64,000 bases of DNA, taken from the NCBI GenBank assembly GCA_009823505.1, contig VZQC01007061.1, positions 613,774-677,773 on the forward strand, in the 5' to 3' direction. The DNA is from Rhizomys pruinosus. Its lineage: Eukaryota; Chordata; Mammalia; Rodentia; Spalacidae. Positions 52,474 to 62,880 of the stretch are shown one piece after another. Under the pieces are notes generated by a model. It saw nothing but the letters and a program-made list of their open reading frames with translations, did not search any database and had not been told where the DNA came from. Made by a program: the position numbers and the translations under genes. Position 1 is the stretch's first letter; the number at the start of each line of letters is the position of its first letter.

Positions 52474-52610
52474 GGTTTTTTTTTGTTTTGTTTTGTATTT
52501 TGTATTTTTGAGATAGGATCCCCCTGAAGCCTCAGCTGGCCTGGAACTCACTTGCTATAGACCAGGTTGGCCGTGAACTCACAGAGATCCTCCTGCCTCT
52601 GCGCCCAGCT
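52474..52610 (-). mobile_element. B1 SINE with deletion
   Basis: TTTTGAGATAGGATCCCCC through CTGCCTCTGCGCCCAGCT, missing the AGTGCTGGGATTAAAGG segment. Confidence 0.88.
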
Positions 52611-52624
52611 AAGAAAGCACTTCT

Positions 52625-52888
52625 TTTTTTTTCTTTTTTAAACTTTTTTTTAAAAATTTTATTTATTTCTATATGTGTATGAATGTACTGTCTGCATGCA
52701 GGTTTGTGCACCCGTGTCGTGCAATGCCGCAGAGGTCAGAAGAGGGTGTCGGATTCCCCTGGAACTGGAGTTCTCCTGGAATTGGAGTTTCAGACAGTTC
52801 TCAGCCGCCATGTGGGTGCTGGGGATCGAACCTGGGTCCTCTGTAAGAGCGGTCGGCGCTCTTAACCTCTAGGCCATCTCTCCAGCCC
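52625..52888 (-). mobile_element. B2/B3-type SINE, young, with target-site duplication
   Basis: Antisense two-unit copy. GAAAGCACTTCTT flanks near 52613 and 52889. Confidence 0.96.
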
Positions 52889-53189
52889 GAAAGCACTTCT
52901 TAATTAAAAGTAAGGCTGGAAATCCTTATAAGGAACTGTTTTCACTGAGCACCTCCTTATTCCTTTCTACAACTCTACCCTGAAGAAAGGGATCTTTTCT
53001 CCTCTTGGGTTTTATTCAGTATCCCCCCTAAAGACAATTCTTCCTCTAAAGACCTCAAATTTTAACATGTGAAAACACAAAGACAAGATTTTCCAAAGAA
53101 CATTTGAGACCCCTTTTGGGCGGAGCGAGGGAGCATTGCTTGAAATAATTTAAGCCTTTTCATTTTGTTTTGTTTTAAATGTTTCTCCT
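52889..53189. other. Unassigned sequence
   Basis: No repeat family or exon recognised. Confidence 0.4.
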
Positions 53190-53288
53190 TGGCTGGGCAT
53201 GGTGGTGTACCCAGAATCCCAGCACTGGAAGACAGAGGAAAGGCAGGCAGATCTCAGTTTGAGGCCAGCAGGATCAAGCACTGAAGGT
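53190..53288 (+). mobile_element. B1 SINE, old
   Basis: GGCTGGGCATGGTGGTGTACCC through GAGGCCAGCAGGATCAAG. Confidence 0.8.
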
Positions 53289-53399
53289 CAAAAGGACAAA
53301 AGGAGGAAAGGATGGAAGGATGGAAGGGAAAGAGGGGAGGGGAAGGAGAAGGGAAGGCAGGGGAAGGAAAGGGAGGGGAAGGGAGGGAAGGAAGAGGGC
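53289..53399. repeat. Polypurine tract
   Basis: GGAAGG/GGGGA units on the plus strand between two B1 pieces. Confidence 0.92.
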
Positions 53400-53555
53400 A
53401 TGTCACCTTTAATCACAGTACTGGGGAGGCAGCGGTTGATAGATATGTGACATCAAGGTTAGCCTAGTCTACACAGGGCATTCCAGACCAGCTGTGGCTA
53501 CAGGGAGACCCAGTCTCAAAATGACCAAAAAGGAAAAAAAAAAAAAGAAAAGAAG
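53400..53555 (+). mobile_element. B1 SINE, 5'-shortened
   Basis: TGTCACCTTTAATCACAGTACTGGGG through GAGACCCAGTCTCAAAATGACC. Confidence 0.85.
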
Positions 53556-53831
53556 GTTCTCCTTTTTCTTTTTCTTGTATGCTTTGTCTCTGACAAACTT
53601 GCACTTTTCTTAAGAGAAAACATACTTCCAAATAAAATTCCACTCCACAGCCAAAGGTAAAATAAAGGTGGAAAAGTTAATAAGAAAACAACAACCACCA
53701 CCAAAAAAACTAACCTTATATTGCTGCCTTTTATTTTAGGGATATAGCTAGGAATAGAGGTCTGAAAATCATATGTACTTGCACATTTTATCCTAGCACT
53801 TAGATTTATCCAGGGTCATCTGTTTGTTTTT

Positions 53832-53845
53832 TTGTTTTTTAAATT

Positions 53846-53880
<35 letters not shown>

Positions 53881-54129
53881 TGTATGTGTATAAATGTACT
53901 GTCTGCATGTAGGTCTGTGTACCCGTGTCGTGCAATGCCTCGGAGGTCAGAAGAGGGCATCGGATTCCCCTGGAACTGGAAGAGGGCATCGGATTCCCCT
54001 GAAACTGGAGTTCTCCTGGAATTGGAATTACAGACAGTTCTCAGCCGTCATGTGGGTGCTGGGGATCGAACCCGGATCCTCTGCAAGAGCGGTCGGTGCT
54101 CTTAACCTCTAGGCCATCTCTCCAGCCCC
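53832..54129 (-). mobile_element. B2/B3-type SINE with 29-bp internal duplication and (TTTA)n tail
   Basis: The segment AAGAGGGCATCGGATTCCCC plus nine bases occurs twice in tandem (53951-53979, 53980-54008). About nine TTTA units lie at 53846-53881. GGGTCATCTGTTT flanks on both sides. Confidence 0.95.
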
Positions 54130-54682
54130 GGGTCATCTGTTTTACAAATCACTTAGGCCATGAATTATAAAGCCATGAGTGGGTTTGTAGAATTGAGCAC
54201 TACAGTAGAAACTGTAACTTAAAAAAAAAACCAAAAAACCATAACTTCAAAACACACAGCTATGATGCAATCTATGTATTCCTGCCTCATCCTCCTGGCC
54301 TCCTCCAAGGCCTTCCAATAACCCTTTGAGTTAGATATTTAGGCTGCATAAGGACTCCCCTCGAAAGCAGAACTGTATTCAGTACTTGGTGGCTTCTGTC
54401 TTGTTCTCAGACTACTCTAACACTCATGATCTTATTTGGGATTTTTACCAGCCTCATGAAGCATGCAGAATGAGTATTGTACAGAAAAATATCACATAGC
54501 TATTAAGGAGCTTGAATTAAAATGCAAGTCTTTTCTATTAATCTAACATTTTGCAATCCTCTGAGTTTCCGAATCTTAGGTAAGATTATAGCATCTTATT
54601 CAGTGTGCAGAAATTGGGAAAATACCAAAATTTAAAGCATGTTTATATAATTCAGTTTATAATCTGATTTATTTTTCTTTTA
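54130..54682. other. Unassigned sequence
   Basis: About 550 bases without a recognised feature. Confidence 0.45.
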
Positions 54683-54806
54683 AAGTTTCATGAGCCCAGG
54701 CTAGCCTCAAAGGCCCTATTTAGCTGAGAATGGCCTTGAGACCCAATTTTCCTGCCTCAGTCTTCTCAGTACTGGAATTACAAGCATGTGCCATTGTGCC
54801 TGGATC
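54683..54806 (-). mobile_element. B1-like SINE, old
   Basis: CCCAGGCTAGCCTCAAAGGCCC through ACAAGCATGTGCCATTGTGCCTGG. Confidence 0.7.
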
Positions 54807-54913
54807 AATATTTATTTTCATGTGGCAACTTTGTAAAAGTGGTCTTAGATTTGAATGAATTCTGACAATCATTAATTGGGACCTCAGCAAGTTACTGACT
54901 ATATTCATACTTT

Positions 54914-55070
54914 CTTTTTTTTTTTTTTTTTTTTTTAAGACAGGGTCTCCCTGTAGCCCCAGCTCTCCTGGAACTCACTTTGTAGACCAGGCTGGCCTTG
55001 AACTCACAAAGATCCGCCTGCCTCTGCCTCCCAAGTGCTAGGATTAAAGGTGTGTGCCACCATACCCGGC
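54914..55070 (-). mobile_element. B1 SINE with target-site duplication
   Basis: TTTTTTAAGACAGGGTCTCCC through GTGTGTGCCACCATACCCGGC. TATATTCATACTTTCT flanks near 54899 and 55072. Confidence 0.96.
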
Positions 55071-55170
55071 TTATATTCATACTTTCTAAGACTAGGCCCT
55101 AGGAACAGACACTAAGTCCCTGATTTGTTCAGAATGACTTTCTATGCATTAACATTTCATCATCAATTTC

Positions 55171-55321
55171 TTTCTTTTCTTTCTTTCTGAGACGTGATTT
55201 CCCTATAGCCCCAGCTGTCTTGGACCTCACCATGTAGACCAGGCTGGCCTTGAACTCAGAGATCCCAGCCTGCCTCTGCCTCCTGCGTGCTGGGATTGAA
55301 GGTCTGTGCTACCATGACCAA
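55171..55321 (-). mobile_element. B1 SINE in a same-target group
   Basis: TTTCTGAGACGTGATTTCCC through GGTCTGTGCTACCATGACCAA. Confidence 0.92.
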
Positions 55322-55335
55322 CAATTTCCATAATT

Positions 55336-55483
55336 TTTTTAAATTTTTTTTTTTTGTCTTTTTGAGACAGGGTCTCCCTGTAGCCCCAGGCTGTCCTGGA
55401 ACTGCTATGTGGACCAGGCTGGCTTTGAACTCACAAAGATCTGCCTGAGTGCTGGGATTAAAGATGTGTGCCAGCACACCCGG
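55336..55483 (-). mobile_element. B1 SINE in a same-target group
   Basis: TTTTTGAGACAGGGTCTCCC through GATGTGTGCCAGCACACCCGG, between CAATTTCCATAATT (55322-55335) and CAATTTCTATAATT (55484-55497). Confidence 0.94.
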
Positions 55484-55497
55484 CAATTTCTATAATT

Positions 55498-55659
55498 CTT
55501 TCTTTTTTTTTTTTTTGGTCTTTTTGAGACAAGGTCTCCCTCTAGCCCCAGCTGTCCTGGAACTCATTCTGTAAACCAGACTGGCCTTGAACTCACAAAG
55601 ATCCGCCTGCCTCTGCCTCCCAAGTGCTAGGATTAAAGGCATATGCCACCACGCCTGGC
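55498..55659 (-). mobile_element. B1 SINE in a same-target group
   Basis: TTTTTGAGACAAGGTCTCCC through GGCATATGCCACCACGCCTGGC, followed by CAAATTTCCATAATCC. Confidence 0.94.
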
Positions 55660-55674
55660 AAATTTCCATAATCC

Positions 55675-56037
55675 TTAAATCACATTTATTTGAGGTATCC
55701 AACAAGACTAAAATATTAACTGGCACAATCTTCATCCCAGTTGCTCAAGCCAAACCCCTGTATTTTCATATTCTATTAGCAAGTCCTATTATCTACCCTG
55801 CTTCTTAATTTAGTCCTTTTTATCCAATTCTATCCAAGCCAGTTTTTTCTTACCTCAACAGTGTTACCTGGTCCCTAACTGATCTCTTAAGCTTCCTCCG
55901 CAACCCAACTCAAAGGCAACTTAATCTCAGAAAATTTCCCTATACAATTATTTAGGATTCTCTTAGGAAAAAAAAAAAGTAATTATTATGCCTTTGCCTT
56001 TATCTTTTTCTCCCTCCATGCCCAGCCCGCTCTCTTT
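55675..56037. other. Unassigned sequence
   Basis: C/T-rich, no repeat family or exon recognised. Confidence 0.4.
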
Positions 56038-56038
56038 C

Positions 56039-56203
56039 CTTTTTTTTTTTTTTTTTGGTCTTTTTGAGACAGGGTCTCCCTGTAGCTCTGACTGTCCTGA
56101 AACTCACTCTTTAGACCAAGCTGGCCTTGAACTCAGAGATCCGCCTGCCTCTGCCTCCCAAGTGCTAGGATTAAAGGCGTGTGCCACCACTCCCAGCCAG
56201 CCT
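56039..56203 (-). mobile_element. B1 SINE
   Basis: TTTTTGGTCTTTTTGAGACAGGGTC through GGCGTGTGCCACCACTCCCAGC. Confidence 0.95.
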
Positions 56204-56214
56204 GCTTTCTTTTT

Positions 56215-56468
56215 TTTTTTAATTTTTTTTTTATTAATTTTATTTATTTCTGTATGTGTATGAATGTACTGTCTGCATGCAAGTCTGTGCACCCGTGTCG
56301 TGCAATGCCGCGGAGGTCAGAAGAGGGTCTCGGACTCCCCTGGAACTGGAGCTCTCCTGGAACTGGAGCTTCAGACAGTTCTCTGCAGCCATGTGGGTGC
56401 TGGGGATCAAACCCGGGTCCTCTGCAAGAGCGGTCAGCGCTCTTAACTGCTCGGCCATCTCTCCAGCC
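56215..56468 (-). mobile_element. B2/B3-type SINE, young, with target-site duplication
   Basis: Antisense two-unit copy with intact boxes. CCAGCCTGCTTTCTT flanks near 56200 and 56468. Confidence 0.95.
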
Positions 56469-57103
56469 CCAGCCTGCTTTCTTATACAATACATAACAAC
56501 CTGCCAAAGGGTGGCACCCCCCACAATAGTCTGGGCCCTCTCATTTCACTTAACAATCAAGACAATACTCCACAGACATGGCCACAAGCCAGTCCAATGG
56601 AGGCGATTCTCCGATTGAGTCTCCCTCCACCCAGGTGTTGACACTAAAGCTATCCAGCACAACTGACCCCTTGTCAACTTGACACACAAAACTCATCACT
56701 ATTAGACCACAACCTTTCGATTTCTTGTCCCCAAGATGATGTTAACATTAATATCTAAGACAGTACAACCTTAAAAGCCACACAGTCCTTAAAAAATCCA
56801 AACACTTAGTAGGTCACAGTATTTTTTAATTTTTAAATATTTTTAAAATCCAAGACAAGGATTCTCTCAAAGGGAAGAATCAGGCACACTTAAGCAAATC
56901 CTAAACCAGCTCAAGGCTGGATATCTGGGATTCACTCAGGATCTTCTGAGCTCCAAAGAGTTTCTGACAGCTCCACTTCTCTGGTTCTGCCATCCACAGA
57001 ACACACAGCTCACCTCACAGGCCCAAGCCAGCTCCATTCCACATCTGCTGCTGCCCTTGGTGGTCATCCCATGGCCCTGGTATCTCTAAAAAGCTGGGGT
57101 CTC

Positions 57104-57333
57104 TTGGGGCTGGAGAAATGGCTCAGCAGTTAAGAGCACTGACTGCTCTTGCAGAGGACCCGGGTTCAATTCCCAGCACCCACATGGCGGCTAAGAATCG
57201 TCTTTAACCCCAGTTCCAGGGGAATCCGACACCCTCTTCTGACCTCCACGGCATTAGGCAACATGGGTGCACCAACCTACATGCAGACTCACACACATTA
57301 AAAAATAAATAAAAAATAAATAATTTTTAAAAA
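57104..57333 (+). mobile_element. B2/B3-type SINE
   Basis: GGGGCTGGAGAAATGGCTCAGCAG head, single unit, AAATAAATAAAAAATAAA tail, inserted after AGCTGGGGTCTC of the host repeat. Confidence 0.95.
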
Positions 57334-57338
57334 AAGCT

Positions 57339-57551
57339 TGGGCTGGAGAGATGGCCTAGTGGTTAAGAGCTCTGACTGCTCTTGCAGAGGACCCGGGTTT
57401 GATCCCCAGCACCCACATGGTGGCTGAGAACTGTCTATAACTCCAGTTCTAGGGGAATCTGACACCCTCTTCTGACCTCTGAGGCATTGCACGACACGGG
57501 TGCACAAACCTACATGCAGGCAGTACATTCATACACATAAAAAAAAAAAAC
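57339..57551 (+). mobile_element. B2/B3-type SINE
   Basis: GGGCTGGAGAGATGGCCTAGTGG head, single unit. The host repeat resumes with AACTGGGGTCTCC. Confidence 0.95.
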
Positions 57552-57931
57552 TGGGGTCTCCACTAAAACTAAGGCTGTACCTTCATCAATGGGCGCTTTT
57601 GACCTCTCCTGGTGCAAAGCCTCGGCTTCTCTTCTTCATGACCTCTGCAATCCTGGGGTTTTCACTGCAATCGAGGTGCACTTTCACCAATGGCTTTTCC
57701 TGACTTCTCACGATGCCAAGCCTCAGCTACTCTCTGTGACCCCTTCACACTTTCAACACTAGAACTATATAGGAGACTCTCACACATTATTACCAAGTCC
57801 TGCTTCCAGCTTGAGATGGGAGGCTTGGGACCTCTATGAAGCATAGTTTTTCTACGTGCTGACCCTGAGGAAATTCTTCCCAGAAGATTTCACCACAGTG
57901 ATGCTGGTCTCTTGTTACAGCTGATTTTTCT

Positions 57932-58179
57932 TTTTTACTATTATTTATTTATGTATTTATTTACGTATTTATTATTTTTCATGTGTATGAGTGCACTGTC
58001 TGCATGCAGGTCGGTGCACCCGTGTTGTGCAATGCCGTGGAGGTCAGAAGAGGGTGTCAGACTCCCCTGGAACTGGAGCCAAAGACGGTTCCTAGCCGCC
58101 ATGTGGGTGCTGGGAATGGAACCCGGGTCCTCTGCAAGAGCAGTCGGCATTCCCAACCACTGAGCCATTTCTCCAGCCC
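57932..58179 (-). mobile_element. B2/B3-type SINE with target-site duplication
   Basis: Single-unit antisense copy. CAG(C/A)TGATTTTTC flanks near 57920 and 58181. Confidence 0.94.
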
Positions 58180-58504
58180 CACAGATGATTTTTCAGTCCC
58201 AGCTAACCAGCATCAATTGTCCCAGTAAAACAAAGGTTTCACTTCAGGTTCTGGTATCTTCTTAATCACAGCTGATTTTTCAGCCCCAGCTGACCAGAAC
58301 CCACAAATTCCCAATTAAAAAATATCATACACACAGCCCTGATGGTCTCTGCTTCCCTTTGAAGTTTCCCAAGCCAGGCCTCCATCATCAACTCTTTCAG
58401 CATAACTGCTCCAAGTTCCACAGCAACAAGCTCTAAGCACTGGATGGCTTTTCCAGCACAAAGTTCCAAACATTTCCTATAATCCTCCCCAAAACACCAA
58501 GGTC

Positions 58505-58770
58505 GGGGCTGGAGAGATGGCCTAGCGGTTAAGGGCGCCGACCGCTCTTACAGAGGACCCAGGTTCGATCCCCAGCGCCCACATGGCGGCCGAGAACCAT
58601 CTGAAACTCCAGTTCCGGGAGAACTCTGGTTCCAGAGGAATCCGACGCCCTCTTCTGACCTCCGCGGCATTGCACGACACGGGTGCACAAACTTGAATGC
58701 AGACAGTACATTCATACACATACAGAAATAAAAAAAAAAAANAAAAAAAAAAAAAAAAAAAAAAAAAAAA
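58505..58770 (+). mobile_element. B2/B3-type SINE, young, poly-A with N
   Basis: Intact head, boxes and two units. AACACCAAGGTC is duplicated near 58493 and 58770. The poly-A contains the window's only ambiguous base (58742). Confidence 0.96.
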
Positions 58771-59300
58771 ACACCAAGGTCAGGTCTGCCACAACAATAG
58801 CCTCCTCTCTGGTACCAATTTCTGTTCCAGTTTGCTTGTACACTGCTGTGACAAAACACTCTGACCAATACCAACTTGGGGAAGAAAGGGTTTATTCTGC
58901 TCACATCTCTTCAGTCACAGTTCATCACTGAGGGAGCCCAAGGTAGGAACTCAGGGCAGGAAGCTGGAGGCAGGAGCTGAAGCACAGGCCATGGAGGAAT
59001 GCTTCTTACTGGCTTGCTCCCCTGGCTGCAGGTCTCTTGATACTTACAGCTGATTTCTCAGCCCCAGCTAACCAGCATCAATTGTCCTAGTAAAACTGTC
59101 CCATGCTCACCCTGCTTTCTTACATAGTAACCTGCCAAGGGATGACACCACCAAAAGTGGGCTGGGCCCTCCCACATCACTCAACAATCAAGACAATACT
59201 CGACAGACGTGGCCACAGGCCAGTCCAATTTCCCAGTTGAGGCTCCCTCAACCCAAGCGTGTCAAGTTGACAGTAAAGCTATCCAGCACAAAGTAAATGA

Positions 59301-60020
59301 AGGACAACGTAACGATAAAATACAATCAGACCATGCCTAAGAACACTAGATTCAATATGATGGGTAAATTAAAACAACACAGGAAAGATTCCAGTATGTT
59401 ACTTGTTATATATTAAATTACAGTACAAAAGGACCAACCAAATTTCTCTTGTCAGAAGACTATAAACCAGAAAACAAATAAAACATTGATATCACCAAAA
59501 TAGCTTTCCAGTCTTACTTTATGCGACTGTTCAAATTAAGTCAACTGTCAAGCTGCCCACGTCCACTGCTCAACCTACATCCTCAACAAAATTATTAAGG
59601 TAATCTTACAAACTGAATTCTTTCCTAAGGATATGTAATTATAAAGATAAATTTGCAAATCTATTTGTTCTTGACCCCTATAACCCCTTTTCCCTTTTAA
59701 TTCAACTAAATCGTTATTGATTGAAACAGCAGCTACACAATGACTCTAATGTTCAAGATGTAAAAGAACTTACTTTCTCAAAACTCTTCTTTCAAAGCAG
59801 ATTCATCAGCTAAATCAAATTATCAAATATTTAGCTCTCATCTGAGACAGACCTATGATTCTTAAATTTTAGAATCCTATGACTTAAATTTTAGAAAAAT
59901 AAGTTTTCTCCAGCTACAATAATAGTAAAGTAATAGAAAAGATAGATTAAAAAAAATCCTAAATCTGAAAATAAAATAAATATAAATAAATAAGATAAAA
60001 ATAAAAATAAAAATCTTAAA
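59301..60020. other. Unassigned AT-rich sequence
   Basis: About 720 bases without a recognised repeat, exon or RNA gene. Confidence 0.45.
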
Positions 60021-60023
60021 TCT

Positions 60024-60180
60024 GCAAGATGTGGGGCATACATCTTCAATCCCAGGACTCGGGAGGCAGAAGCAGGCAGATCTCTGTGAGTTCAAGGCCA
60101 GCCTGGTCTACAGGGCTAGTTTCAGGCCAGCTGGGGCTACAGGAAGACCCTGTCTCAAAAACACCAAAAAAAGGGGGGGG
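60024..60180 (+). mobile_element. B1 SINE
   Basis: GCAAGATGTGGGGCATACATC through AAGACCCTGTCTCAAAAACACC. Confidence 0.92.
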
Positions 60181-60193
60181 CAGACTTGTAGTT

Positions 60194-60365
60194 CTTTTTT
60201 TGTTTTGTTTTGTTTTTTTTTGCCTTTCAGAGACAGGGTCTCCCTGCAGCCCCAGCTGTCCTGGAACTCACTTTGTAGACCAGGCTGGCCTTGCACTCAC
60301 AGAGATCTGCCTGCTTCTTCTGCCTCCCAAGTGCTAGGGTTAAAGGTGAGCACCACCATACCCAG
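60194..60365 (-). mobile_element. B1 SINE
   Basis: TTTTTGCCTTTCAGAGACAGGG through GTGAGCACCACCATACCCAGG. Inverted relative to 60024-60180 with almost no spacer. Confidence 0.94.
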
Positions 60366-60475
60366 GTTCTTGATTTTAGTCTCCATGTCTTCAGCCATAG
60401 TGCCAGCTCCTGAAGACACCCCTAGAGCAGCACAAGGTCAGTGTGGCTCTTAACAAAGGCCTTTCTAATATTTAT

Positions 60476-60630
60476 TCTTTTTTATTTATTTATTTGGTCT
60501 TTTTAAGACAGGGTCTTCCTGCAGCCCCAGCTGTCCTGGAACTCACCAGGCTGCCCTTCAACTAACAGAAATCCACTTCTCTCTGCCTCCCAAATGCTGG
60601 GATTAAAGGCATATACCGCCATGCCCAGCT
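60476..60630 (-). mobile_element. B1 SINE
   Basis: TTGGTCTTTTTAAGACAGGGTC through GGCATATACCGCCATGCCCAGC, with a short internal deletion. Confidence 0.93.
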
Positions 60631-60632
60631 TA

Positions 60633-60828
60633 AATTTTATTGTCTTTATTATGAATGTATTGCCTGCATGTGGCTAAGTGTATGTGTGTCATGCAATGCC
60701 CATGGAAGTCAAATCCCCTGGAACTGGAGTTACAGATGGTTGTTAGCCACCATGTGGGTCCTGGGTGAGCCCAGGTCCTCTGCAAGAGCAGCCAATGCTC
60801 CTTAGCTGCAGAGCCATCTCTCCAGCTC
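60633..60828 (-). mobile_element. B2/B3-type SINE, old
   Basis: ATTGTCTTTATTATGAATGTATTGCCTGCATG through GCAGAGCCATCTCTCCAGCTC. Confidence 0.88.
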
Positions 60829-60848
60829 GAGACTGAAATTTTTAAAAG

Positions 60849-60876
<28 letters not shown>

Positions 60877-60879
<3 letters not shown>

Positions 60880-61000
60880 GGGTGTGGTGGCACACACATT
60901 TAATCCAGGTACTCAGGAGGCAAAGGTAGGTGGATCTCAGTGAGTTCCAGGCCAGCCAGGGCTACATAATGAAACCTCCTATTTTAATAAAAAAAAAAAA
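60877..61000 (+). mobile_element. B1 SINE, 3'-shortened
   Basis: GCAGGGTGTGGTGGCACACAC through GGGCTACATAATGAAACC, preceded by a poly-A of about 27. Confidence 0.9.
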
Positions 61001-61008
61001 AAAAGTGA

Positions 61009-61215
61009 AGCTGGGCGTCCCCGGTTGGCCACGCCTTTAATCCTTAGCACCTTGGGGGCAGAGCAAGGCGGATCTTTGTGAGTCTCTAATGGCCATGCCT
61101 GGTCTACAGGAGTGAGTTCAGGACAGCTGGACTCAAGGGAGACCCTGTCTCGAAAAAGACTAAAATAAAAACAAAAAAACAAAAAAAAATAAAAAATAAA
61201 AAATAAAAAAATAAA
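61009..61215 (+). mobile_element. B1 SINE, indel-rich
   Basis: GCTGGGCGTCCCCGGTTGGCCACGCC through GAGACCCTGTCTCGAAAAAGAC with several inserted bases, A-rich tail. Confidence 0.88.
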
Positions 61216-61218
61216 CAA

Positions 61219-61551
61219 TGGGCTGGATGAGATTGGCTTGGTGTGTTAAGTGCCGACTGCGGGGCTGTGAGCCACTGGCTAGCGGTTAAGAGCCGCCGAC
61301 GTCTCTTGCAGAGGACCCGGCGTATCGGATCCCCAGCCACCCCATCATGGCTAGGCCGAGAGCGTCTGAAACTCCAAATTCCACGGATGAATCTCCAAGT
61401 TCCAGGGGAGTCTCGACGCCTCTCTTCCTGACCTTCCGCGGCATTGCACGTCACGGTGTTGCACAGGACTTGCATGCAACACCAATACCATTTCACTTAA
61501 CTATACGTAAATAAAATTAAAATAAAAAAATTTATAAATAAAATAAAAAAG
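61219..61551 (+). mobile_element. B2/B3-type SINE, very indel-rich, head seen twice
   Basis: One head (GGGCTGGATGAGATTGGC..GTTAAGTGCCGACTG) is followed at 61261 by a second partial head (CTGGCTAGCGGTTAAGAGCCGCCGACG). The body has an inserted base every few positions. Confidence 0.85.
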
Positions 61552-61800
61552 TTGCGATCTGACTGCTTTACAGAGGACCCGGGTTCTATCCCCAGCACCC
61601 ACATGGCGGTCAGAGAACGTTCTGAGACTCCAATTCAGGAGAACTCCAGTTCCAGGGAATCCGAGGACCCTTCTTCTGAAACTCTCGTGGCATTGCACGA
61701 CACGTGCACAGACTTGCATGCAGACAGTACATTCAAAAACATACAGAAATAAAATAAAAATTAATTAAAAAATTAAAAAGTAATAAATAAAATAAAATAG
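61552..61800 (+). mobile_element. B2/B3-type SINE, 5'-truncated, indel-rich
   Basis: Starts at GCGATCTGACTGCTTTACAGAGG. B box GGTTCTATCCCC, two units, AAAT-rich tail. Confidence 0.88.
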
Positions 61801-61907
61801 ATTTTTTTTTAATCATTCAGAATAGCTAATTATTAAATCAACGAGGAAGAAGCACTGGTAGACAAATTCCATTTCAAATAATGCATTAAGAATCTCATAT
61901 ACACTCA

Positions 61908-62139
61908 TTTTTTTTTTTTTGTTGATTTTTTTTTTTAATGTGTATTAGAATGTATGTCTGTATCTAGGTTTTTGCACCCGTGTTCGTGCAATGCTGCTGG
62001 AGTGTCGAAGAGGGTGTCGATTTCCCCTGGAACTGGAGTTAAAGACCTGTCTTCTAGCCACCATGTGAGTGCTGGGATCAAACCCGGGTCCTCTGCAAGA
62101 CAGTCGGTGCTCTAAACCGCTAGCCATCTCTCCAGCCCC
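61908..62139 (-). mobile_element. B2/B3-type SINE, indel-rich
   Basis: TTTAATGTGTATTAGAATGTATGTC through GCTAGCCATCTCTCCAGCCCC, single unit. Confidence 0.88.
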
Positions 62140-62247
62140 AAATACATCATTTTTTAAGGGTCCCTCAAACTTTTATAACCATAGGGAGGTTTATAAAACT
62201 GCCAGTTAGTCATTTATGGCAGAAGTAGTTATTTTAAGAATCATCTT

Positions 62248-62414
62248 GGGGTTGAGAGATGGCCTATGCGGTTAAGAGCACCGCCGCTCTTGCAGAGGAC
62301 CCAGGTTCGATCCCCAGCACCCACAAGCGGCTGGAAACCAGTCTGTAACCCAATTCCAGGAGATCCTTCACCATCAGGGGAATCTGACACCCTCTCTGAC
62401 CTCCACAGCACTGA
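62248..62414 (+). mobile_element. B2/B3-type SINE, 3'-truncated, indel-rich
   Basis: TTGGGGTTGAGAGATGGCCTATGCGG head, GGTTCGATCCCC B box, ends at TGACCTCCACAGCACTG and then an antisense B1. Confidence 0.88.
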
Positions 62415-62526
62415 TTTTTTTATTTTTTTTGGTCTTTTTCGAACAGGGTTCTCCCTTTAGGTCCAGCTGGTCTGAGCTTGCTATGTGACCATGGCTGACC
62501 TTGAACTCCACTGAGTCCACTGCCCG
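62415..62526 (-). mobile_element. B1 SINE, truncated, indel-rich
   Basis: TTTTGGTCTTTTTCGAACAGGGTTCTCCC through CTTGAACTCCACTGAGTCCACTGCC. Confidence 0.85.
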
Positions 62527-62785
62527 CAAATTTTTTAAAAAGATTTTCAAGGAGGCTGATGGAGGAAAAATTTGAATTTGAGAGTACATGCTAGCTTATA
62601 CCCTATCTGAAAAGAGAGTGAAATTATTTTTCAGCAAAAGTTCTTTCTAGTTCTTACAAGGAAGAAAAAAACAAATTATAACTACTCAACTATCAGATTC
62701 CATAACACAGTCTCTTCTTCCTCACCTAGTGTTGAGCAATACTAATCTAACAATAAGCACTTAAGGAATATCAGTGCCCCATGTC
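62527..62785. other. Unassigned sequence
   Basis: No feature recognised. Confidence 0.4.
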
Positions 62786-62880
62786 GTGGCGTTCGGTGGC
62801 GCACGCCAGCTGGGCTAAGGGAGACGCCTGTTCCTCGAAAAAGCAAAAAAAAAAAAAAAATAAAAGAAAATAAATAAAGA
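62786..62880 (+). mobile_element. B1 SINE with large internal deletion
   Basis: GTGGCGTTCGGTGGCGCACGCC jumps directly to AGCTGGGCTAAGGGAGACGCCTGTTCCTCGAAAAAGC, so the middle is missing. Confidence 0.82.

Larger units (their letters stand above)
56469..59300 (-). repeat. Medium-reiteration rodent repeat, split by four SINEs
   Basis: The sequence matches a familiar rodent interspersed repeat read antisense (CCTGCTTTCTTA..CTGGGCCCTC..CAACAATCAAGAC..TCAAGTTGACA and AACCAGCATCAATTGTCCC). I cannot name the family with confidence; it may derive from an L1 3' UTR or an LTR. About 190 bases at its left edge (56470-56665) recur as a direct repeat at 59110-59290. A second motif, CAGCTGATTT(T/C)TCAGCCCCAG, occurs near 58182, 58268 and 59046. 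Confidence 0.65.
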
